Shown here one piece after another: positions 7,717 through 15,693 of a stretch of 35,544 nucleotides of DNA. Source of the stretch: Synechococcaceae cyanobacterium. GTDB taxonomy: Bacteria; Cyanobacteriota; Cyanobacteriia; PCC-6307; Cyanobiaceae. Where the stretch lies: positions 1 to 35,544 of the forward strand of contig CANGZM010000006.1 of NCBI GenBank assembly GCA_947458155.1, written 5' to 3'. Both the position numbers and the translations under genes were made by a program. Positions within the stretch are counted from its first letter, which is position 1; each line of letters begins with the position of its first letter. Below the pieces are notes generated by a model that saw nothing but the letters and a program-made list of their open reading frames with translations, had not been told where the DNA came from and made no database searches.

Positions 7717-8547
7717 ATGGCCGTGGAGGATTTTCCCCAGCAGTCACGGATGTCGGAAGGGTCTTACGACGAAGATTCCGAGCTGACCCTCCAGGAGCGG
7801 CCGGCGGCGCCCACCTTGCTGGTGGTTGACGATGAACCGGCAGTGCGTCGGGTCCTGGTGATGCGATTGCAGTTGGCTGGATACCGGGTGGTCTGCGCTG
7901 AGGACGGCGACGAGGCTCTGGCGGTTTTTCACCGCGAGCAGCCTGATCTGGTGGTTCTTGACGTCATGCTCCCCAAGCTGGACGGCTTTGCCGTTTGTCG
8001 ACGCTTGCGGGCCGAGTCCTGTGTGCCGATCATCTTTCTTTCCGCCCTGGACTCAATTTCGGAGCGGGTAGCCGGCCTCGACCTCGGCGCCGATGATTAT
8101 CTGCCCAAACCTTTCAGCCCTAAGGAATTGGAGGCCCGCATCGCCACCATCCTCAGGCGAGTGGGCCATGGGTCGGCCGCCAACGAGCCCAGGGAGCCGA
8201 CCACGGGCACCGGTGTGATGCGACTGGGGGATCTGGTAGTGGATACCAATCGCCGCCAGGTGACCCGCGATGGCCAGCGGATTGCGCTCACTTATACCGA
8301 GTTCAGCCTGCTTGAATTGCTTTTCCGTGAACCCGGCCGCGTTGTGCCCCGGGCCGAGATCCTTGAACAACTCTGGGGTTACCCCCCGCGCCGTGCGGCC
8401 GATTTGCGGGTGGTTGATGTCTACGTTGCCCGCCTGCGGGGCAAACTTGAGCCCGATCCTCGCAACCCCGAGCTGATCCTCACCGTGCGCGGCACCGGTT
8501 ATGCCTCCCAGCGGATGGGCGAAGGCAGCTTGGCTGCTGTCGGCTGA
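7717..8547 (+). CDS. OmpR-family response regulator, RpaB/Ycf27-like
   Basis: The receiver domain (about residues 35-150) shows the acidic pair in VVDDEP, the phosphorylated Asp in [12 protein letters not shown], and the Lys in [14 protein letters not shown]. The C-terminal winged helix (about 170-265) reads [20 protein letters not shown] through [17 protein letters not shown] to [11 protein letters not shown]. This spacing and wording is closest to cyanobacterial RpaB (Ycf27), which controls light-stress and photosystem genes, but the match is not exact, so it may be a paralogue. No histidine kinase is adjacent. ATG 7717 is the longest start; ATG 7750 (MSEGSYDED) is equally possible, and neither has a clear ribosome site. 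The 146 bases before it hold no other gene. Confidence 0.9.
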   Translation: MAVEDFPQQSRMSEGSYDEDSELTLQERPAAPTLLVVDDEPAVRRVLVMRLQLAGYRVVCAEDGDEALAVFHREQPDLVVLDVMLPKLDGFAVCRRLRAESCVPIIFLSALDSISERVAGLDLGADDYLPKPFSPKELEARIATILRRVGHGSAANEPREPTTGTGVMRLGDLVVDTNRRQVTRDGQRIALTYTEFSLLELLFREPGRVVPRAEILEQLWGYPPRRAADLRVVDVYVARLRGKLEPDPRNPELILTVRGTGYASQRMGEGSLAAVG

Positions 8548-8579
8548 GGCGGCAACCTTCCCCAATACTCCAAACCCCA

Positions 8580-8777
8580 ATGCTCACTGGCCCCGATCTG
8601 CTCGCCAAGGTCAAGGAACTCGGTTCTGTGTCCAAGGCGGATCTGGTCCGCGGCTGCGGTTACGGGAGCATCAAAACGGATGGCTCCGAACTGCTGGATT
8701 TTGATGCCTTCAAAAAAGCGCACCACTTGGCGATGCGGGCAGCCAAAGCGGGTGGATCCCTCCTCCCGGTCGAGGCG
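8580..8777 (+). other. cyAbrB-like (PF14250-type) domain segment fused to lysS
   Basis: The segment matches from memory the pattern LTGxxLLxKVKELxxxSKxxLVRxCGY...DGxExLxFxAF of small cyanobacterial AbrB-like DNA-binding regulators. The second half of such a regulator (the AbrB beta fold) is missing and lysS follows directly. It may be a remnant captured by lysS, or a short separate regulator whose stop has been lost. Confidence 0.6.
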
Positions 8778-10283
8778 GTGACTCGCAGGGAGAAAGCCAA
8801 GAAACTGGCGGCCCTAGGCCAGGGACCCTATGCCCTTGGTTTTGAGCCCAGCCATCGCAACGCCAGCCTGCAGGTTCAATACGCCGATCTGGCTAACGGC
8901 CAGGAAGCGCCCGATGCGGTGGCGGTGGCGGGTCGGGTGATGACCCGTAGGGTGATGGGCAAGCTGGCTTTTTTCACCCTGGCCGACGAAAGCGGCAGCA
9001 TCCAGTTGTTTCTGGATCGGGCCACCTTGGAGGCGGCCCATCCCGACAACCCGGAGGTGTTCAGCCAGCTGACCTCGCTGGTGGATGCGGGCGATTGGAT
9101 CGGCGTCCACGGCAGTCTCAAACGTACCGATCGCGGTGAGCTTTCGGTCAAGGTGACTAACTGGAACATGCTCAGCAAGTCCCTCCAGCCCCTTCCCGAT
9201 AAGTGGCATGGTCTGGCAGATATTGAAAAGCGCTACCGCCAGCGCTACCTCGATTTGATTGTTTCGCCCCAGACCCGGGAAACCTTCCGGCGCCGCGCCC
9301 GCATCGTCAGCACCATGCGCCGCTGGCTTGACGATCGGGGCTTCCTGGAGATCGAAACACCGGTGCTCCAGACCGAGGCCGGTGGAGCCGATGCCCGTCC
9401 CTTCACCACCCACCACAACGCCCTCGACCTGCCCCTCACCCTGCGCATCGCCACCGAACTCCACCTCAAACGGCTGGTGGTGGGTGGCTTCGAGCGGGTC
9501 TATGAGCTAGGCCGCATCTTCCGTAATGAGGGAATTAGCACCCGCCATAATCCCGAGTTCACCTCGGTGGAGATATACCAAGCTTATGCCGATTACGGCA
9601 CCATGATGGATCTCACCGAGCAACTTATTGTGGCGGCGGCCCGCGAGGTGTGCGGCGCTACCCAGATCACCTATCAAGACACCGCCATCGACCTCACGCC
9701 CCCCTGGCGGCGGGCCACAATGCACGATCTGGTGAAGCAGGCCACGGGTCTGGATTTCACTTGCTTCGAGGGGCCCGATCCGGCCGAAAGCCGTTCCCGG
9801 GCTGCCGCCGCCATGGCCGCGGCGGGCCTGGATGTGCCGGCCGGGGCCGATTCCCTGGGGCGGCTGCTGGTGGAGGCCTTCGAGCAGCGGGTGGAGGAAA
9901 CGCTGATCCAACCCACCTTCGTGCTCGATTACCCGCTGGAGAATTCCCCCCTGGCCCGGGCCCACCGCAGCAAGCCGGGTCTGGTGGAGCGTTTCGAGCT
10001 GTTCATCGTCGGTCGCGAAACCGCCAACGCCTTCAGCGAGCTGATCGACCCACTGGATCAGCGCCGCCGCCTCGAAGCTCAGCAGGAGCGCCGCCGCGCC
10101 GGTGACCCCGAGGCCCAGACCGTGGATGAGGATTTCCTCCAGGCCTTGGAGGTAGGCATGCCCCCCACCGGGGGCCTCGGCATTGGCATCGACCGCCTGG
10201 CGATGCTGCTCACCGACAGTGCTTCGATTCGAGACGTGATTGCGTTTCCGTTGTTGCGCCCGGAAACGGGACCCATGCAGTGA
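8580..10283 (+). CDS. lysS: Lysyl-tRNA synthetase (class II) with cyAbrB-like N-terminal extension
   Basis: LysS charges tRNA-Lys. The catalytic protein is clear: an OB-fold anticodon domain ([19 protein letters not shown], near residues 120-140), class II motif 2 ([20 protein letters not shown], near 310) and motif 3 ([15 protein letters not shown], near 530). At 567 residues it is about 60 longer than usual. The extra first 60-odd residues ([20 protein letters not shown], then [20 protein letters not shown]) resemble the N-terminal domain of cyanobacterial AbrB-type regulators, not any LysS. Normal LysS could instead start at ATG 8733 or GTG 8778, just before [16 protein letters not shown]. 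No frameshift interrupts the fusion. Whether the long form is made is not visible from the sequence. Confidence 0.93.
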   Translation: MLTGPDLLAKVKELGSVSKADLVRGCGYGSIKTDGSELLDFDAFKKAHHLAMRAAKAGGSLLPVEAVTRREKAKKLAALGQGPYALGFEPSHRNASLQVQYADLANGQEAPDAVAVAGRVMTRRVMGKLAFFTLADESGSIQLFLDRATLEAAHPDNPEVFSQLTSLVDAGDWIGVHGSLKRTDRGELSVKVTNWNMLSKSLQPLPDKWHGLADIEKRYRQRYLDLIVSPQTRETFRRRARIVSTMRRWLDDRGFLEIETPVLQTEAGGADARPFTTHHNALDLPLTLRIATELHLKRLVVGGFERVYELGRIFRNEGISTRHNPEFTSVEIYQAYADYGTMMDLTEQLIVAAAREVCGATQITYQDTAIDLTPPWRRATMHDLVKQATGLDFTCFEGPDPAESRSRAAAAMAAAGLDVPAGADSLGRLLVEAFEQRVEETLIQPTFVLDYPLENSPLARAHRSKPGLVERFELFIVGRETANAFSELIDPLDQRRRLEAQQERRRAGDPEAQTVDEDFLQALEVGMPPTGGLGIGIDRLAMLLTDSASIRDVIAFPLLRPETGPMQ

Positions 10284-10319
10284 GATAATGATGGGTAAGA
10301 ATGCTTTGTCTCACAGCCC

Positions 10320-10583
10320 ATGAGTGGCGAGCGCGTCGGTTTCCGGTTTCAACACGCCGATGCGGTGGTGAAGCGCAACCCCCAGGGGCGTTCCCGCCGG
10401 GGTTGGGTCATGGAGCCTGTTGAACAGACCACCAGTCGAGGCACCAAGATGCCCGCCTATCGCATTCGCTGGAGGGACAGCGAGCGCCCTGAAATTGTGC
10501 TCCAGCACATGCTCATCGCCGATCCCGATCCCACCCCACCACCGGAAGGGGTCAGCCTGGTGCCTCCAGCCCCCAAGGCCTGA
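10320..10583 (+). CDS. Conserved-looking small protein of unknown function
   Basis: The 87-residue soluble protein has a basic N-terminus (VVKRNPQGRSRRGWVMEPVE) and a central stretch reading PAYRIRWRDSERPEIVLQHM. This resembles small cyanobacterial proteins with a beta-barrel, KOW-like layout, but I cannot name a family. The last 20 residues are Pro-rich. It begins 36 bases after lysS in the same direction and converges on the YdcF-like gene with about 40 bases between. Codon use is like the neighbours, so it is probably a real gene. Confidence 0.6.
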   Translation: MSGERVGFRFQHADAVVKRNPQGRSRRGWVMEPVEQTTSRGTKMPAYRIRWRDSERPEIVLQHMLIADPDPTPPPEGVSLVPPAPKA

Positions 10584-10623
10584 TCCCTTGGTCCGGCATC
10601 TGGCTTGCGATTGCTTCTCTTGG

Positions 10624-11421
10624 TCAGCTCCAGCCGCGTAGTTTGTAAACCACAAGCCCCATCAGTTCCCGCAGGTTTGTAGAAGTGTTGGACAGGGCTC
10701 CGGCGCTGGGGAGTACGTCATCCAGCAGGCTTGCGGCGGTACCACTACCGGTGCTGGCTTGGTTGACCACCTGGAAATCACAGGCCACCGGCACGATCTT
10801 CAGAGCCGTGAGCTGGCGAAAGGTGGCCACCGAACGGGGCAGGTGCCTGGCACTGGTGACGAGCAACACCGAGTGCCAGTTTCTGGCCGTCGCGATGGTC
10901 TGCAGGGCCCGGGCCTCTTCTGCGGTGTTGCGGGCTTGGTCGCTCATCAGGATGCGGTCGGCTTCCACCCCCAGCCAACGGGCCAAGGTTGCTGCCGATT
11001 GGGCCTCCGGGGGGGCTGGATCCTGGCCACGCAGGCTCACGACTCCTCCAGAGACCAGCAGCCACTGGGCCTTGTTCTCCCGCATCAGTTGCACTCCCGT
11101 CAGCAAGCGATCGCCGGCATCAGCGATCTCGACCCCCCGACGGGGAGGGAGGGGCGCCAAGACTCCGCCCCCAAGCACAAGCACCGCATCGGCTTTGGGG
11201 AGGATGGGGGGCACCAGGGCCAGGGCCCTTTGCTCGATCTCCCGTTGCATCGACCGGCTCACCCAGGGCATTGAGGCCACCCAAAGCAACAGCAGTGCCG
11301 CTGCCGACACCCAGGGACTCCAGCGCCGCTGCCGACCCAGTAGGGCAGCAAATTGCAGCAGCAGGGCCAGACTCAGGGGATAGAAGAAAGTGGGCAGCAG
11401 TTTGGCCAGCAAGAAGTCCAT
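10624..11421 (-). CDS. YdcF/ElyC/SanA-like (DUF218) membrane protein
   Basis: The 265-residue protein starts at ATG 11421 (MDFLLAKLLPTFFYPLSLAL); the longer 336-residue ORF would run back through the upstream gene. Two N-terminal membrane segments (about 10-27 and 35-53) lead to a DUF218 domain: ADAVLVLGGG near residue 80, GVEIADAGDRLLTGVQLM, LLVSGG, RNTAEEARAL and LLVTSARHLPRSVATFR. Relatives such as ElyC and SanA act in envelope biogenesis, but the biochemical activity of the family is poorly known. It follows the hercynine-associated protein by 10 bases and so is probably the last gene of the ergothioneine operon. Whether it serves that pathway or simply shares the transcript is unknown. 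Confidence 0.82.
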   Translation of the reverse strand: MDFLLAKLLPTFFYPLSLALLLQFAALLGRQRRWSPWVSAAALLLLWVASMPWVSRSMQREIEQRALALVPPILPKADAVLVLGGGVLAPLPPRRGVEIADAGDRLLTGVQLMRENKAQWLLVSGGVVSLRGQDPAPPEAQSAATLARWLGVEADRILMSDQARNTAEEARALQTIATARNWHSVLLVTSARHLPRSVATFRQLTALKIVPVACDFQVVNQASTGSGTAASLLDDVLPSAGALSNTSTNLRELMGLVVYKLRGWS

Positions 11422-11431
11422 CGCTGCTCGG

Positions 11432-11986
11432 TCAGCGCTGCATCTTGCGACGCAGCTCCTGGAGGTCCTGGTGGGTTTCGAAAGCGGTCCAATCGGATTC
11501 CAGATCGGCCTGGGGGGTGGATTTCGGCTTCGCCTGGCTTGCGGCCTTGCCGTCGCCTGGGGGGGAGGTTGACGCCTGGCCAGGGCCCCCGGCGCTCGCT
11601 GGGGCCATGTTGCGCAATTCCAGGTCGATGGCACTGAAGCGCTGGCCCACCTCCGCCAGGGTCTCCCAGCGACAGCGTCCCTGCTCCATCAATTCGTTGA
11701 TGTGGGCCTCAGCCCGATCGGCCAGGGCGTCGGCGCCGGCGCTGCGGGCCCGCCGCACCCGCTCTTGCCAGGCTCGGATTTCACTGGCCAGCCGTAACAA
11801 GCCCTGGCGTTGCAATTCTGCCTCTTGTTTCAGATCAAGACGCTGACGATGCAGGCTTTGCTGGCGTTCGCGGGCCTGTTGCTCGGCCAAGAGGGCTTCC
11901 TGTTGGGGATTGGACTTGAGAAAGGATTCGAGTTGCCGATCCAGGCGGGCTTCCAATTCCTCAAGCCAATTGCTGCTGCCGCTCAT
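11432..11986 (-). CDS. Hercynine-associated protein (TIGR04376-like)
   Basis: The 184-residue protein is mostly charged helix. Residues 5-60 are rich in Glu, Gln, Arg and Leu (LEELEARLDRQLESFLKS) and should form a coiled coil. A second helical block (RAWQERVRRARSAGADALAD) is followed by a Pro/Ser/Lys-rich linker near 130-155 and a short helical end (DLQELRRKMQR). There are no signal or membrane segments. From memory, cyanobacterial genomes carry a family of this shape next to egtB/egtD, annotated as a hercynine metabolism protein with no proven role. The start overlaps the stop of the preceding small gene as ATGA. A scaffold or adaptor role is only a guess. Confidence 0.7.
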   Translation of the reverse strand: MSGSSNWLEELEARLDRQLESFLKSNPQQEALLAEQQARERQQSLHRQRLDLKQEAELQRQGLLRLASEIRAWQERVRRARSAGADALADRAEAHINELMEQGRCRWETLAEVGQRFSAIDLELRNMAPASAGGPGQASTSPPGDGKAASQAKPKSTPQADLESDWTAFETHQDLQELRRKMQR

Positions 11987-12219
11987 GGGTGCTGGGTGGC
12001 GGGGGCGCGGGTGATCAGGGGCGCTTCGATTTCTTGCTGCAAGGGAGTGATGGCAGCCTCGCGGGAGCGCAGCAACAGCTGGGTGAGGCGGGCGATGGCG
12101 CCTTCGCCCAAGTCTTGCCCAGAGATGCGATCGAAGGCTTGGCGGTAGAGCTCCTCCAGCTCTTCGATCAGTCCCTCCCGCAGCGAGCGCATCGCCTGGC
12201 GCTGGTCCTCACGACTCAT
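11983..12219 (-). CDS. Hercynine-associated small protein (TIGR04374-like)
   Basis: The 78-residue product is acidic and helical (SLREGLIEELEELYRQAFDR, then ARLTQLLLRSREAAITPLQQ). It has no membrane segment, metal ligands or known catalytic motif. Its position 60 bases after egtD, overlapping the next gene as ATGA, and its size agree with the small protein family that I recall always accompanying EgtB and EgtD in cyanobacteria. The function is unknown; a partner of the following coiled-coil protein is plausible because the two are translationally coupled. Confidence 0.7.
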   Translation of the reverse strand: MSREDQRQAMRSLREGLIEELEELYRQAFDRISGQDLGEGAIARLTQLLLRSREAAITPLQQEIEAPLITRAPATQHP

Positions 12220-12278
12220 GGCTGACTTCGCTGCAGGGTTGGATGGGCATGGTTGCAGTGCTGCTTAGGTTACTGCAA

Positions 12279-13307
12279 CTAGCTTTGGCCCAATAGGTGG
12301 AGCGACAGGTCGTCGTCGCCGTCGCTCCAGCGCCCCAAGGGATTCCAACCCGCCTCTGCCGCCAGGGCGAGGAAGGCTTCAGGGGTGTACTTAACGCTGT
12401 ATTCGGTGATCAGGGGCTCGCCGGCGCTAAAGCTCCAGCACCGGCCGGCCAGATCGACGATCTGGTTGCGGCGGCTGACCAGGGCCATGGCGATGCGGCT
12501 GGCGGTTGGCTCCCAGTGGGCCTGATAACGGAAGCTGGCAGGGTCGAAGTTGCCAGCCAGCTCGCGGTTGAGACGGCGCAGCAGATTGAAGGCGAAAGCT
12601 GCTGAAACTCCGGCGGCATCGTCGTAGGCCGCCTCCAGGCGGGCCGCTTCTCGGGGCTGGTCGATGCCGATCAATAGCCTGCTGCCTGGGCCCAGGAGCT
12701 CGGCAAAGCGACTTAACAACAATCGGGCCTGGGGCCGATCGAAGTTGCCCAGGGAGCTGCCTGGGTAGAAGCCCACCCGCGGCCGATCTTCCAGCAGGGG
12801 ATGGCGGGGCAGATTGTCGATGTTGGCGTAATCGCAGCAGATACCCAGCACCGGTACGTCCCGATGCCGCGCCTGCAGGGCCCGGCAGGCCGGCGCCAGG
12901 TGGTCGGCGCTGATGTCGAGGGCCACGTAGGCGGCCGGTCTCAGGGTCTTGAGCAGGGGCCCCACCTTGCGGAGATTGCCCGCACCGAATTCGACCAGAA
13001 CCGGTCGTTTGTCGATGCCTTGGCAAAGGGCCTGGGCCATTTCCCCGGCCCGTTCTTCAAGCAGCTTGGTTTCGTTGCGCGTCAGGCTGTATTCGGGTTG
13101 TTCGCAGATGCGCTCGAACAGCTGCGAACCCTCAGCGTCATAAAGAAACCAAGCTGGTAGCTGACGGGGGTGGCGAGACAAACCTTCGATCACCAACCTT
13201 TCCATGTCTGCCACTGCGGGATGGAGATCAATCAGCTCGGGCCCATCCGATTCGGGGCCCTCTGCGCTTTTGGCTTTGCCCGTGGGGCCTGCTAAAGGCA
13301 TGGTCAT
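12279..13307 (-). CDS. egtD: L-histidine N-alpha-methyltransferase EgtD
   Basis: EgtD trimethylates histidine with three SAM to give hercynine, the first step of ergothioneine synthesis in the cytoplasm. The ATG at 13307 overlaps the egtB stop (ATGA) and gives 342 residues, normal for the family; the longer 391-residue ORF lies inside egtB. Family landmarks are GSQLFERICEQPEYSLTRNE near residue 60, the SAM site VEFGAGNLRKV near 100, FYPGSSLGNFDRPQA near 180, and TEYSVKYT near 310, which carries the Glu and Ser that hold the histidine amino group. The 60 bases after it separate it from the small hercynine-associated gene. Confidence 0.93.
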   Translation of the reverse strand: MTMPLAGPTGKAKSAEGPESDGPELIDLHPAVADMERLVIEGLSRHPRQLPAWFLYDAEGSQLFERICEQPEYSLTRNETKLLEERAGEMAQALCQGIDKRPVLVEFGAGNLRKVGPLLKTLRPAAYVALDISADHLAPACRALQARHRDVPVLGICCDYANIDNLPRHPLLEDRPRVGFYPGSSLGNFDRPQARLLLSRFAELLGPGSRLLIGIDQPREAARLEAAYDDAAGVSAAFAFNLLRRLNRELAGNFDPASFRYQAHWEPTASRIAMALVSRRNQIVDLAGRCWSFSAGEPLITEYSVKYTPEAFLALAAEAGWNPLGRWSDGDDDLSLHLLGQS

Positions 13308-14680
13308 GACTGGCTGCCTTGGTGGGCCAGTCGTATGCCAGAGGCCATCCAGCGGCTCGCAGGTGGGAAGAAGTTGCGGTAAGTGCGCCGCTGGGGCCCA
13401 GAATGGCACTCCGGTGTCATGTAGCCACTGCCTCGCAGTACAAACTGGGAGCACATGAATTTGCCGTTGTATTCACCCACCGCACCTGGGGCTGGTGTGA
13501 ATCCTGGATAGGGACTGTAAGGGCTGCCGGTCCATTGCCACAACACTCCAAAGGCCTGGCCCAGGTCGGGCCCGAATCGTTCGCAGGCCACTTCCCATTC
13601 GGCCTCGCTGGCAAGGCGCTTGCCACACCAACGGGCATAGGCATCGGCCTCAAACCAGCTCAGATGGCGCACGGGGGCATGAGCCTGGCGGGGCTGGCGC
13701 CCCGCCAGGGTGAACTCGTCGTCTTCACGCCAGTAGCAGGGACCTTGCCATTGGCGTGCCTGGCATATCGCCCACCCCTCACTCATCCAGAGGTCGGGGC
13801 GTTGGTAGCCGCCGTCGGCCTGGAAGGCGGCGAATTCGGCGTTCGTCACCAGTTGATCGGCGATGGCGAAGGGTTCCAGCCAGACCCGGTGACGAGGCCC
13901 TTCGTTATCAAAATGGAATTCATCCAAATGCAAGCCCTCTCCCCCGCGGCCGATCGCCACCAGGCCTCCTGGGTGCTCCAACCAACCTGGGCGGTCCCTG
14001 GGCACTGACGTGCGCCAGCCGGCCCCAAAGTCGGCTTCCGGCCCTGCTGCCAAGGGGCGATAGCTGGGCTCGCAGGGGCTGCGGCTGAAGCCGTCGAGCA
14101 GGTCCATCAGCAGCAGTTCCTGGTGCTGCTGCTCGTGCTGCATGCCCAGTTCCACCAGCTTCTCCAGGGCCCCAGCCACTGCGGCCGGCCGCTGCGATTG
14201 GCCCTCCAGCAGGTGGGCCAGCCCGTCGTCGACCCGTCGACGCCAGTCCAGAATCGCGTCCAAGCCTGGCCGGGTCAGCAGACCCCTCTGGGGGCGCGGA
14301 TGGCGGGAGCCGGCGGCCTCGTAATAGGAATTGAACAGATGGCCCCAAAGGGGATCGAGGCCGGGCCACCCTTCAAGGTGGGGCGTCAGAACAAAACAAT
14401 CAAAAAACCAGTTCGTGTGGGCTAGGTGCCACTTGGGGGGACTGGCGTCCGGCATGCCCTGCAGGCACAGGTCCTCTGGCTCCAAGGGGGCCAGCAACTG
14501 CTCGCTTTGCTGGCGGATGGTGAGCCAGCGGTGGTTGCTGGAGAGGTCTACGGGCGGGCCACCATCTATCCCACACCCTAAGCAGACGCCGCTCCCCAGC
14601 CCCTGGTCGTTGGGGCGGGATCCCGTCCACAGCGGGCCCCCCTTACCATCACCTTCGCGATCGACACTGTCCGCCCCCAT
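13304..14680 (-). CDS. egtB: Ergothioneine sulfoxide synthase-type enzyme EgtB
   Basis: EgtB is an iron enzyme that joins hercynine to a thiol (cysteine or gamma-glutamylcysteine) using oxygen. The N-terminal DinB-like bundle includes MPDASPPKWHLAHTNWFF and the iron ligands of the H-x3-H-x-E motif in MQHEQQHQELLLMD. The C-terminal formylglycine-generating-enzyme-like domain includes HLSWFEADAYARWCGKRLASEAEWE, with the family wording up to FFPPASRWMASGIRLA. The start is uncertain: ATG 14680 is the only ATG, GTG or TTG before the conserved region and adds about 45 unconserved residues. It lies only 8 bases from the cysK start on the other strand. Separate EgtA, EgtC or EgtE genes are not in the window. 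Confidence 0.9.
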   Translation of the reverse strand: MGADSVDREGDGKGGPLWTGSRPNDQGLGSGVCLGCGIDGGPPVDLSSNHRWLTIRQQSEQLLAPLEPEDLCLQGMPDASPPKWHLAHTNWFFDCFVLTPHLEGWPGLDPLWGHLFNSYYEAAGSRHPRPQRGLLTRPGLDAILDWRRRVDDGLAHLLEGQSQRPAAVAGALEKLVELGMQHEQQHQELLLMDLLDGFSRSPCEPSYRPLAAGPEADFGAGWRTSVPRDRPGWLEHPGGLVAIGRGGEGLHLDEFHFDNEGPRHRVWLEPFAIADQLVTNAEFAAFQADGGYQRPDLWMSEGWAICQARQWQGPCYWREDDEFTLAGRQPRQAHAPVRHLSWFEADAYARWCGKRLASEAEWEVACERFGPDLGQAFGVLWQWTGSPYSPYPGFTPAPGAVGEYNGKFMCSQFVLRGSGYMTPECHSGPQRRTYRNFFPPASRWMASGIRLAHQGSQS

Positions 14681-14688
14681 CCACCGCC

Positions 14689-15693
14689 ATGGCCGGCATC
14701 ACTGATGGTTTCACGGGCGCCGTGGGCCGAACCCCCTTGATCCGGTTGCGGGCCCTCAGCGAGCTCACCGGTTGCGACATTCTCGGCAAGGCCGAATTCA
14801 TGAACCCTGGGGGCTCCGTCAAGGATCGGGCCGCCCTGGGCATCCTGCAGGCGGCCGAGGCCAATGGCCAGCTACATCCAGGTGGCACCGTGGTGGAAGG
14901 CACGGCTGGCAATACGGGGATCGGGTTGGCCCACCTCTGCAATGCCCGCGGATACCGCTGTCTGATCGTCATCCCTGAGACCCAGTCCGCCGAAAAGATC
15001 GCCCAACTGCGCATCCTGGGGGCGGAGGTCCGTACGGTGCCGGCTGTCCCCTATGCCAATCCCGACAATTACGTCAAGCTTTCGGGCCGTATTGCCGCCG
15101 AAACCCCTGGCGCTGTTTGGGCCAATCAATTTGACAACCTCGCCAACCGTCAGGCCCACTTCGACAGCACTGGCCCTGAGATCTGGGAGCAATGCGAAGG
15201 CCAGGTGGATGCCTGGGTTTCGGCGACTGGCACGGGGGGCACCTACGCCGGCGTCGCCCTTTTCCTCAAGGAGCGGAGCCCAAGCCTGCGGTGCGTCCTG
15301 GCCGATCCCTACGGCAGTGCTCTATATCAATGGGCGACCAGCGGCGAGTTGCGTTCCGAGGGCAGCTCGGTCACCGAGGGCATCGGCAACAGTCGCGTCA
15401 CCGCCAATCTCCAGGGAGCGCCGATCGATGACGCCGTGCGCATCGACGATCCCGAAGCCCTGCGCACGATTTACGAGCTGCTCTGGCAGGAGGGCCTTTA
15501 CATGGGAGGCTCGGTGGGCATCAATGTGGCTGCGGCTGTTGAGACCGCCCGCCGTCTCGGACCTGGCCACCGCATCGTCACCGTGCTTTGCGACAGCGGC
15601 GACCGTTATCGCTCCCGTCTCTACGACCGGGCTTGGCTGACCAGTAAGGGCTTGGAGATGCCTCACAAACCCGACCCGGAGCCCGGTCAATGA
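14689..15693 (+). CDS. cysK: Cysteine synthase A (O-acetylserine sulfhydrylase)
   Basis: The enzyme makes cysteine from O-acetylserine and sulfide with pyridoxal phosphate. The PLP lysine sits in NPGGSVKDRAALGIL near residue 45 and the phosphate/substrate loop in EGTAGNTGIGL near 70. The second glycine loop reads ATGTGGTYAGV, near 185. At 334 residues it is normal. The C-terminal stretch VTVLCDSGDRYRSRLYD holds the serine that hydrogen-bonds the PLP ring nitrogen. The gene is head-to-head with egtB, so the ergothioneine operon and a source of cysteine share one very short control region. Its stop overlaps the following kinase-like gene (ATGA at 15690). Related beta-family enzymes such as cystathionine beta-synthase-like forms cannot be fully excluded. 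Confidence 0.88.
   Translation: MAGITDGFTGAVGRTPLIRLRALSELTGCDILGKAEFMNPGGSVKDRAALGILQAAEANGQLHPGGTVVEGTAGNTGIGLAHLCNARGYRCLIVIPETQSAEKIAQLRILGAEVRTVPAVPYANPDNYVKLSGRIAAETPGAVWANQFDNLANRQAHFDSTGPEIWEQCEGQVDAWVSATGTGGTYAGVALFLKERSPSLRCVLADPYGSALYQWATSGELRSEGSSVTEGIGNSRVTANLQGAPIDDAVRIDDPEALRTIYELLWQEGLYMGGSVGINVAAAVETARRLGPGHRIVTVLCDSGDRYRSRLYDRAWLTSKGLEMPHKPDPEPGQ

Noticed and set aside
10283-10320. GATAAT before the small gene after lysS as a promoter
   Set aside because: No matching -35 box; the gene probably follows lysS in one transcript.
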